A stretch of DNA of 64,000 nt from an uncultured Methanobrevibacter sp. (GTDB lineage: Archaea; Methanobacteriota; Methanobacteria; Methanobacteriales; Methanobacteriaceae). A program made the translations under genes and the position numbers. Where the stretch lies: the NCBI RefSeq assembly GCF_900314615.1, contig NZ_OMWA01000020.1, positions 22,890 to 86,889 on the forward strand. The letters run 5' to 3'. Of the stretch, positions 54,501-61,722 are shown piece by piece (the first letter of the stretch is position 1; every line of letters starts with the position of its first letter). The notes under the pieces were generated by a model that saw only the letters and a list, made by a program, of their open reading frames with translations, made no database searches and was not told the origin of the DNA.

Positions 54501-54878
54501 ATGGACTCATTAAAACTAAATTTGGATGTTAAAGAAATCTATAAATTAAAAGAGTTTATAGAAAAAATCATTCAAAAAAAGGATTTTAAAGTAGATTTGA
54601 TAGTTGAGGAGATATTTGTAAATATTGTTAACTATTCTAATGCGGATTATGTTCATATTAATGCTGATTATGATGACCAGACATTGACAATTGAATTTGT
54701 TGATAACGGAATGGAATTTGACCCTACATTGTCTGAAGGTCCTCAAAAGCCTGACAGCATTGAGGATGCACGTATAGGGGGTCTTGGAATATTTTTATCA
54801 AAACAGCTTGCTGATGATTTGGATTATCAGTATGTCAATGGCGAGAATCACTTAAAAATTATTAAAACAGTGGAATAA
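54501..54878 (+). CDS. RsbW/SpoIIAB-like ATP-binding serine kinase domain protein
   Basis: A protein of 125 residues, essentially one HATPase_c_2 domain. The N box is EEIFVNIVNYS (about 36-46), the G1 box FVDNGMEFDP (about 72-81) and the G2 box GGLGIFLSKQLADDL (about 96-110). In bacteria such proteins phosphorylate anti-sigma antagonists and bind sigma factors. Archaea have no sigma factors, so the partner here must be different. The stop overlaps the start of the phosphatase gene by one base (TAATG), placing both in one operon. Confidence 0.88.
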   Translation: MDSLKLNLDVKEIYKLKEFIEKIIQKKDFKVDLIVEEIFVNIVNYSNADYVHINADYDDQTLTIEFVDNGMEFDPTLSEGPQKPDSIEDARIGGLGIFLSKQLADDLDYQYVNGENHLKIIKTVE

Positions 54879-56773
54879 TGAATAATAAGATAAAAAAAAT
54901 ACTGATTCCTTTTATTTTAATGGTCTTGATTAATTTAGGGTTTTTTTATTTGTTCTCTTCCAGAAATGTCAGTCAGGGAATCAATGCTCATATAGGTACG
55001 CTTTTAATTTCCGGTCTGCTTTTCGGTCCGTATGGGGCATTAGGAGCTTCTTTAGGAAACCTGATTTCCGATTTGATTAGGGGTTATCCGGTTGATTTTA
55101 CTGTTATTTCAAATATTACCGGTTTTTTGATATCTTATTTAGGTTTTAAATTATGGTATAGAGATTACAGAGGCAGGTCTCAAATAACAAAGCCTAGATT
55201 AAACAGTACTTCAAACTTTTTGCTGTTTTTAGCTATTGTAGTCGGCACAGGATTTTTATATTCATCCATTCATCAGAATATTTATAATCTGCTTTATTCA
55301 AGTATGGGTTATGAAAATGCTACAATTGGTGTTAGATACTTTTTAAACTATGTCAATTCGTCATTTGTTGTTGGAATTATTGGAATGTGGCTTTCAAAGA
55401 AAATTGATTTTATCTATACTCCTAAAACCTCTAAAAGTAGAATCAGCAAGAAATTTTTCAAAATTGTATTTTATCTGCTGGTTTTTTCAGCAATATTTGA
55501 CATTTTTCTTCCTTTCAGCATTTCGGATAACAGTATTTTTTGTATAATTCAGACAGTTGCATATATCATTGTAATATGCATTTGTCTATTTGAGCCGTTT
55601 ACATCAAAAATGTCTCCGATACGGGAGGATTCCATTCCGGAAAAGATTATGAATATCTTTCTGCTTTCAATCTTTTTCATGCTGCTGATCAGTGTCATTC
55701 TTGCATTTGATCAGGTGATTATAATGGCTGTTGATGATTTTCTTCCATTAAGTTTTATGGAAATAGTAATTTCAACATTTATACTTACTGATATTTTACT
55801 AATACTGTTTATGATACCTTCCCTTGCAGTTTTAAGGGTTGTTGAAAAAAGAGCTATCAGACCTATGCTGGACTTTTCTCAAATTGAAAATTTTGTCAGG
55901 GAAGGAGAAAAAATCGAATCAGACGGTTTGGTAAATGTTTATTCTGACTATCTTGACGAACCTACTGAAGTGGGGGTTTTGGCAAGAAGTTACACTGATT
56001 TGATTAATTATAATAATCGCTATATTGATAATATTGCTCAAATCGAAGGGGAAAAAGAGCGCATCAAGGCAGAACTTGATATTGCTAAAAGAATTCAGGC
56101 AGCAAGGCTTCCGACAGAAGCTATTGAGAATGATGATTTTATAGTTGAAGGTTCTTCCAGGCCGGCTAAAGAGGTTGGGGGAGACTTTTTCGATTACTAT
56201 ATGCTGGATGATGATAATTTGGCAATTGTAATAGGTGATGCATCAGGTAAAGGCGTTCCAGCAGCACTTCTTGCAGTCATTACTCAGGAAATGACTAGTC
56301 AGATAATCAAAAATGAAAGAAACCCTTCAAAAGTATTATATCTTCTCAACAATCAGTTATGTGAGAAAAATTCCGAGACAATGTTTATAACATTGTGGGT
56401 TGGAATTTATAACAAAAACAAAAAAACCATAACATTTTCAAATGCGGGACATAATCCTCCATTGATTAAGGATAATGGTGAATTCCGCTTATTGGAAGTT
56501 AATAGAGGACTGGTTTTGGGAATTATGGAAGACTTTGAATTTGTCAGTGAGGAAATTTCATTTTCAAGCGAACTTGTAGTCTTTACTGATGGAATAACCG
56601 ATGCAAAAAGCATTGATGGTGAAATGTATGGTGAAGAGAATCTTATAGAGTTCTTCAACACTACTAATAATTATAATCAGATTGATTTGCTCTTTGATAA
56701 AATCGATGAGTTCTGTGATGGTGCAGAACAGTTTGATGATATGACCGTATTAATTTTGAAAGATAAAACATGA
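54878..56773 (+). CDS. Membrane-bound PP2C-type serine phosphatase (RsbU/SpoIIE-like)
   Basis: A protein of 631 residues. The N-terminal half has about ten membrane helices in two blocks (about 8-185 and 190-325), likely a sensor. A HAMP-like and coiled-coil linker (about 335-405) follows, then the SpoIIE PP2C domain: AKRIQAARLP, GGDFFDYY (about 433), GDASGKGVPAALLA (about 454) and TDGITDA (about 570), with the final metal Asp in DDMTVLIL. It would dephosphorylate a STAS-type antagonist phosphorylated by the RsbW-like neighbour. No STAS gene is seen nearby. It overlaps the PPTase gene by 4 bases. Confidence 0.92.
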   Translation: MNNKIKKILIPFILMVLINLGFFYLFSSRNVSQGINAHIGTLLISGLLFGPYGALGASLGNLISDLIRGYPVDFTVISNITGFLISYLGFKLWYRDYRGRSQITKPRLNSTSNFLLFLAIVVGTGFLYSSIHQNIYNLLYSSMGYENATIGVRYFLNYVNSSFVVGIIGMWLSKKIDFIYTPKTSKSRISKKFFKIVFYLLVFSAIFDIFLPFSISDNSIFCIIQTVAYIIVICICLFEPFTSKMSPIREDSIPEKIMNIFLLSIFFMLLISVILAFDQVIIMAVDDFLPLSFMEIVISTFILTDILLILFMIPSLAVLRVVEKRAIRPMLDFSQIENFVREGEKIESDGLVNVYSDYLDEPTEVGVLARSYTDLINYNNRYIDNIAQIEGEKERIKAELDIAKRIQAARLPTEAIENDDFIVEGSSRPAKEVGGDFFDYYMLDDDNLAIVIGDASGKGVPAALLAVITQEMTSQIIKNERNPSKVLYLLNNQLCEKNSETMFITLWVGIYNKNKKTITFSNAGHNPPLIKDNGEFRLLEVNRGLVLGIMEDFEFVSEEISFSSELVVFTDGITDAKSIDGEMYGEENLIEFFNTTNNYNQIDLLFDKIDEFCDGAEQFDDMTVLILKDKT

Positions 56774-57426
56774 TAAAACTGGCTTACTGTAATGTGGAAA
56801 ATTTGGATTTGGGAAAAGCTTATAGATTATTGCCCCAAAGCAGAAAAGATAAGGTTGACCGTTTCAGGTTCATCAAAGATAAGAAACTGAGCTGCGGTGC
56901 ATATCTTCTTTTGGAAAAGCTTTTGTCTGAGGCTGGAATTACTAAACCTGAATTTAAACTTTCAAAATATGAGAAAGCATATATATCCAACTATGGAGAT
57001 ATCTATTTTAACATGAGTCATTCAAGTAAAATGGTTGCATGCGCAATATCTGATATGGAAGTTGGTGTAGATGTTGAATTAAATGACCCTACAATTGATT
57101 TAGACATAGCTAAGAATTACTTCTTCAACGAGGAATATGAAAGTATCATGAATTCATCCAATTCGGCTGATGAATTTTTCAGCTACTGGGTATTAAAGGA
57201 ATCATACATGAAATATACTGGTTTGGGCTTTAATTTAAGTCTTGACAGCTTTCAGATATGCATCGGGGATAAAATAACATTAAAAAACGATAAAGATAAT
57301 CTTAAATTTAATCTCTTTGATGTTGAAGATTATAAACTGGGAATATGTTCTCACTATGATGTTAAAAAGCCGGTTGAATATAGAATAATTGACGGTTTTC
57401 GATTAAATTCAACTCATGAAAAATAA
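56770..57426 (+). CDS. 4'-phosphopantetheinyl transferase, Sfp type
   Basis: Transfers phosphopantetheine from CoA to a Ser of carrier proteins. The 218 residues have the substrate region RKDKVDRFRFIKDKKLSCGAYLLLEKLL, the Mg motif VGVDVEL (about 97-103) and the second motif FFSYWVLKESYMKYTGLG (about 134-151). Methanogens lack fatty-acid synthesis, so the likely targets are non-ribosomal peptide synthetase carrier domains; as I recall, NRPS genes and a PPTase have been described in Methanobrevibacter ruminantium. ATGA overlap with the phosphatase gene makes it the last gene of the three-gene operon. Confidence 0.92.
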   Translation: MIKLAYCNVENLDLGKAYRLLPQSRKDKVDRFRFIKDKKLSCGAYLLLEKLLSEAGITKPEFKLSKYEKAYISNYGDIYFNMSHSSKMVACAISDMEVGVDVELNDPTIDLDIAKNYFFNEEYESIMNSSNSADEFFSYWVLKESYMKYTGLGFNLSLDSFQICIGDKITLKNDKDNLKFNLFDVEDYKLGICSHYDVKKPVEYRIIDGFRLNSTHEK

Positions 57427-57454
57427 TAATTCTTGTTTTTACAATTTAAAAATA

Positions 57455-57485
57455 TAAAAAAAGTGGAATAAAGTTAATTATTCCA
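57455..57485 (-). terminator. Hairpin plus U-tract at the leuS stop
   Basis: On the minus strand TGGAATAA/TTATTCCA form an 8-bp perfect stem with a six-base loop, overlapping the leuS stop, followed by C and seven T. Confidence 0.65.
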
Positions 57486-60333
57486 TAAAAATAGCCGGTT
57501 TGTAAGGCATTGCGTTTCTTGCCTTATTTTGTGGGTCGTAGGAATCATCGGTGTGTATGACGACTTCATCTCCAATTTCTTCAGTGATGTAGTCAATAGC
57601 ATCGGTTAAGATTTCCTCTTCGTTGATTTTACCGATGTATCTTGTTTTGGTCATTTCCTTTCCGATTTTTTTAGCCACCATTGCTATTTCTTTTTTATCA
57701 TCGTAGATGTTGGCTCCGATTGCTCTGCCCATAATCTGGCCGATATCAGGTTTTCCTACTTCATCTGCAATTTTGTACAAGTCCCATTTCCAGTCAGGTG
57801 CAAGATAAACATGGATTTTGTTGATATCTCCTTTGACCATTTTTTTGATGTGTGTAATGTCTTTTATAATGTTTTGCACTAATTCTTCTGATTTTTCGAT
57901 TTCAACACTTACACATTCTTCATCTGCTTCAGGCCAACTTGCTTGGCTGACAAATCCTTTTCCGCCATATTGTGTCCACAGTTCTTCACAGGTGTGTGGT
58001 GTAAATGGAGCTAAAAGTCTAATCCATGCTTCCAGGACGGTTGAAAGGACATAAATGATTGCAGGGTCCTGTGCATCAAGTAAATGTTTAACTCTGTACA
58101 AGTAGTGATCCACATCTTTTTTAAGAAGGAAAAGGGAATCTTGAAGAGCCTGTCTTGTCTGGAAGACTTCTAAAGCTTCTGTTGCATTTTTAATGTGCTG
58201 ATTGAGCTGGCTTATCATCCATAAGTCTATGGTTCTTGTAAGTTCAACTTCTTCAATATTGCTTAAATCTAAAGGTGAACCTTTGATTTCTTCCACATTT
58301 GCTGCAAATTCTCTAAACCATTCAAGTCTTCTTTTGGTTCCGAGAACTTCTTTTTCTCTCCAGTCAAAGTCCTGCCATGGTTCAGCTGATGCCATCAGGA
58401 ATAGTCTTACAACATCTGCTGTGTAATCGTTAATAGCATCTTTTAAAAGGATAACGTTACCTTTTGATGAGGACATTTTGTTTCCTTCGAGAAGCCCCAT
58501 TCCGAATACTACAGTACCTCTTGGCCATTTTTCTTCAGGATATATTGCACTGTGGGTAAACATTAAAAAACTTAAGTGGTTACCTACTAAATCCTTGGCG
58601 GACAATCTCCAGTCAAGAGGATACCAGTAGTTGAATTCATCCTGAATCTCTTTAACTTTATCTTCAGGAACTGTGATTTCATCGGAATCCTTGTTTAAAA
58701 ATACTTTGTCGAAGAATGCTCTGTTCAAATCATCAGGATTCATGTCTCTCAGGTATTTTGCAATTGAATAGTATGACATGTAGATTGTAGAATCTGTTAA
58801 AGGTTCAATAAGCCACTGATTGTCCCACGGGAGTTTTGTTCCAAGTCCCACTTTTCTGGAACATGCCCAGTCGTCTAACCAGTTGATGTAATATTCAAAG
58901 TTGTTTTTGATTTCTTTTGGAATGACGGTTTCGCCTTCAAGAAGTTTTAAGGTTTTTTCGGTCCATTCTTCGTTTCCGTATTTCATGAACCACTGGTCAT
59001 CCATGATTTTAACAACACAGTTGTTTCCGCATCTGCATACAACAGGCCTTTCAGCAAAGTCATACATGATTGTGGCCATGTTTTCTGATATTAATTTTTC
59101 TTTTAACTCTTCACGTGCAAAGCGGACTTTCATTCCTCCAAAACCAGGAATTGAATCGATGATTTTACCTTTACTGTGCTGCTGTTTGTATAATTCATTG
59201 GTTGCTTCGTGTAATTTTTCATCGTTCTGGTCTGTAATTCCTAATCTTTCAATAATGTCTTTAGCAGGGATTTCTCCGTAGCCTTTAAGGGTACAGACAG
59301 GAATTGGTACAACATTTTCGATGATGCCTTCAAGACTGTATTTGGATATTAACTCATCGTTATTTTTTAAATCCTGAAGAGCAATGTAGTCTGCCGGTGC
59401 ATCAGCAGGTTCTGAAAATACAACACCGCTTCCGTATGATGCGCTTACAAAGCTTGCAGGGAATATTGGCAATTCATCTCCGGTAAATGGATTTGTAGCC
59501 ATTTTTCCAATTAAGTCGTTAGGGTCAATTTCTTCAATTATATCTAAATCTTTAATTTGATTGGATAAGTTATAGTGAGCCTCTTTTGAAATTACCCAGT
59601 TTTCACCTTCGGCATTGACAACAACATACTCTTCATCAGGGTTCAGCCAGATGTTGGTTGCACCGACTATGGTTTCAGGCCTTAATGTTGCAGTCACGAG
59701 AACTTTATCATCAATTTTGAATTTCAGAAGTGTAAGTTCATTAACGCCGACACCTTCACCTTCAAGTAAATCGTGGTCTCCAACAGGATTGTCACAGTTA
59801 GGGCAGTATTTTACAGGGTGTTCTCCTTTTGCAACCAGTCCTTTTTCGTATAATGTGGTAATCTGCCATTCTATGAACTTTTTGTAAGTAGGGTCAATTG
59901 TCCTGAATTCCCTTCTCCAGTCAATTGAATAACCCATTTCTTCCATCACTTCGTGATATTCTGTTGAAAAGTATTTGACGATGTATTCAGGGTCTTCAAG
60001 TTTAGGTAAGGTTTCTTTTGGAACTCCGTGGACTCTTTCATACAAATCAAGTGTCCATGGGTCTTTTCTTTTTATTCTGTCTGCTATTCCAATAACTGGG
60101 GCACCGGTAACGTGCCATGCCATAGGAAACAGTACATTGTAGCCTTCCATTCTTTTAAATCTTGCATAAACATCAGGTACAGTATATGTACGTCCGTGAC
60201 CTATGTGCATTGCACCACTAGGATATGGGAAAGCCACTGTAAGGAATAATTTTTTTCTCTCATCTGGGTTGGATTCAAATAACTTTGCATCCGCCCATTT
60301 TTTCTGCCATTTCTTTTCAATATTTTCGCTCAC
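57478..60333 (-). CDS. leuS: Leucyl-tRNA synthetase, archaeal type
   Basis: A class I synthetase charging tRNA-Leu. The 951 residues match the archaeal form. The HIGH motif is in [14 protein letters not shown] (36-49), the CP1 editing domain includes [16 protein letters not shown] (about 214-230), and KMSKS appears as [12 protein letters not shown] (about 612-623). The C-terminal extension ends [17 protein letters not shown] zinc-knuckle-like [12 protein letters not shown] and a CRCGNNC segment are present. It starts 10 bases after the nadE stop. Confidence 0.97.
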   Translation of the reverse strand: MSENIEKKWQKKWADAKLFESNPDERKKLFLTVAFPYPSGAMHIGHGRTYTVPDVYARFKRMEGYNVLFPMAWHVTGAPVIGIADRIKRKDPWTLDLYERVHGVPKETLPKLEDPEYIVKYFSTEYHEVMEEMGYSIDWRREFRTIDPTYKKFIEWQITTLYEKGLVAKGEHPVKYCPNCDNPVGDHDLLEGEGVGVNELTLLKFKIDDKVLVTATLRPETIVGATNIWLNPDEEYVVVNAEGENWVISKEAHYNLSNQIKDLDIIEEIDPNDLIGKMATNPFTGDELPIFPASFVSASYGSGVVFSEPADAPADYIALQDLKNNDELISKYSLEGIIENVVPIPVCTLKGYGEIPAKDIIERLGITDQNDEKLHEATNELYKQQHSKGKIIDSIPGFGGMKVRFAREELKEKLISENMATIMYDFAERPVVCRCGNNCVVKIMDDQWFMKYGNEEWTEKTLKLLEGETVIPKEIKNNFEYYINWLDDWACSRKVGLGTKLPWDNQWLIEPLTDSTIYMSYYSIAKYLRDMNPDDLNRAFFDKVFLNKDSDEITVPEDKVKEIQDEFNYWYPLDWRLSAKDLVGNHLSFLMFTHSAIYPEEKWPRGTVVFGMGLLEGNKMSSSKGNVILLKDAINDYTADVVRLFLMASAEPWQDFDWREKEVLGTKRRLEWFREFAANVEEIKGSPLDLSNIEEVELTRTIDLWMISQLNQHIKNATEALEVFQTRQALQDSLFLLKKDVDHYLYRVKHLLDAQDPAIIYVLSTVLEAWIRLLAPFTPHTCEELWTQYGGKGFVSQASWPEADEECVSVEIEKSEELVQNIIKDITHIKKMVKGDINKIHVYLAPDWKWDLYKIADEVGKPDIGQIMGRAIGANIYDDKKEIAMVAKKIGKEMTKTRYIGKINEEEILTDAIDYITEEIGDEVVIHTDDSYDPQNKARNAMPYKPAIFME

Positions 60334-60343
60334 TAAATCACCA

Positions 60344-61132
60344 TTATAATATTGTTTTTTGAGGACTTTCAGGAACTTTGCTTTTGTGTTCGCTCCTGAT
60401 AATTTTATTAATAATCATATCAACGTCGTCAAGTGAAATATCTAATTTTTCTTGAATTTCACCATTATTCATATCTTTTTCAGTGTATAGATAAAGGATT
60501 TGATCAATTAAGTCATAAGACATTCCGATTTCCTCTTCGTCAGTCTGATTATTCCATAATCCTGCACGGGGAGGCTTGTCAATAATCTCCTGGGGAACGC
60601 CCAAATATTCGCTTAATCTGTAAACGTCTCCTTTGTATAAATCTCCAATAGGTTCCATATCACATGCACCGTCACCGTATTTGGTAAAGTAACCAATCAG
60701 AATTTCGCTTTTGTTACCTGTTCCGCTGACAAGGTAATTTTTAGCATTTGCATAGTAATAAATGATTGACATTCTGATTCTGGCCTTTAAATTTCCGATA
60801 GCCAGCTCATTTTCTTCAAGCTGTGTCATGGATAAAAATTCATTTAAAATGCTGTCAATACCTATTTCCTTATAGTCGATTCCTAATTGCTGTGCTATGG
60901 ATATTCCATGAAGTTTGTCATCTGTTGGTGTTGTAGTGGATGGCATTACAATTGCAAATACTTTATCGCTTCCCAATGCTTCACAGGCAAGATAAGCTAC
61001 CAATGTTGAGTCAATTCCTCCGCTCAAACCGACTACAATACCGTCGGTATGGGATTGTTTGACTTTGGCTTTTATGAAATCTACAATTGTATTTTTAGTT
61101 TTTTCTAAGTCTATATCCGGAATTTCACTAAT
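60344..61132 (-). CDS. nadE: NH3-dependent NAD+ synthetase, apparently with an AUU start
   Basis: Converts nicotinate adenine dinucleotide to NAD with ammonia and ATP. The 262 residues have the PP-loop SGGIDST (37-43), [40 protein letters not shown] and [19 protein letters not shown]. The only ATG/GTG/TTG-type start downstream of the in-frame stop is a TTG at 61027 inside GLSGGIDS, which would delete the N-terminal helix. Coding with normal family sequence ([20 protein letters not shown]) continues to an ATT at 61132, preceded by GGTGAT at 61136-61141 with spacing like that of other genes here. ATT was therefore chosen. Confidence 0.85.
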   Translation of the reverse strand: MSEIPDIDLEKTKNTIVDFIKAKVKQSHTDGIVVGLSGGIDSTLVAYLACEALGSDKVFAIVMPSTTTPTDDKLHGISIAQQLGIDYKEIGIDSILNEFLSMTQLEENELAIGNLKARIRMSIIYYYANAKNYLVSGTGNKSEILIGYFTKYGDGACDMEPIGDLYKGDVYRLSEYLGVPQEIIDKPPRAGLWNNQTDEEEIGMSYDLIDQILYLYTEKDMNNGEIQEKLDISLDDVDMIINKIIRSEHKSKVPESPQKTIL

Positions 61133-61197
61133 ACTATCACCAACCTATTCGTTCATACATAAATTAATATGTACTTATTAATTTATATATTAATTGT

Positions 61198-61593
61198 ATG
61201 TCAGACGTAAAACTCAATTCCAATAAATCATTTTCAGATGAAGACAGTGAAATTTTAAACCGATTCATAGAATTTCAGCAGGCTTTAATTGATAAGGATG
61301 AAGACAAACTGAATGAAATCCTTACTGAAAAATATGAGCTGATTCACATGTCAGGTAAAAGGCAGACCAAAGAGGAATTCATTTCCGAAATCATGGACGG
61401 CACATTAAACTACTATGAATCCGAAATAATTGATCCTACTGTTTTGTGGGATGACAGTGAAAGGCCGACTTTGGTCGCTGATGTGACATTAACAGCTAAA
61501 GTTTATGGTATTAAGGGCAAATGGACACTGGATACTACAGTGGGTTTTGAAAAAATCGATGGAAAATGGTATTTTTCCAAATGGGATAACTGA
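61198..61593 (+). CDS. NTF2/SnoaL-like (DUF4440-type) protein
   Basis: A protein of 131 residues with a cone-shaped NTF2-like fold suggested by ILNRFIEFQQALIDKDEDKLNEILTEKYELIHMSGKRQTKEEFISEIMDGTLNYYESEI and the closing strands KGKWTLDTTVGFEKIDGKWYFSKW. Such proteins include ketosteroid-isomerase-like enzymes and binding proteins; the substrate is unknown. It diverges from nadE. A TATA-like run lies close before the ATG and no ribosome-binding site is visible, so the transcript may be leaderless. Confidence 0.8.
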   Translation: MSDVKLNSNKSFSDEDSEILNRFIEFQQALIDKDEDKLNEILTEKYELIHMSGKRQTKEEFISEIMDGTLNYYESEIIDPTVLWDDSERPTLVADVTLTAKVYGIKGKWTLDTTVGFEKIDGKWYFSKWDN

Positions 61594-61689
61594 TTTAGTG
61601 TTAAAAATAAGTGTTGTTTGTAAAATTAAACATTTTACATTTAGTTTAAATGACTAAAAACTATTTTTGTTATAAAATTTTTTAAAAAA

Positions 61690-61722
61690 TAAAAAAAGGA
61701 GAAGAAATGTATTATTTCTTCT
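61690..61722 (-). terminator. Hairpin plus U-tract at the adhesin stop
   Basis: On the minus strand AGAAGAAAT/ATTTCTTCT form a 9-bp perfect stem with a five-base loop, overlapping the stop codon, followed by CC and seven T. Confidence 0.7.
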
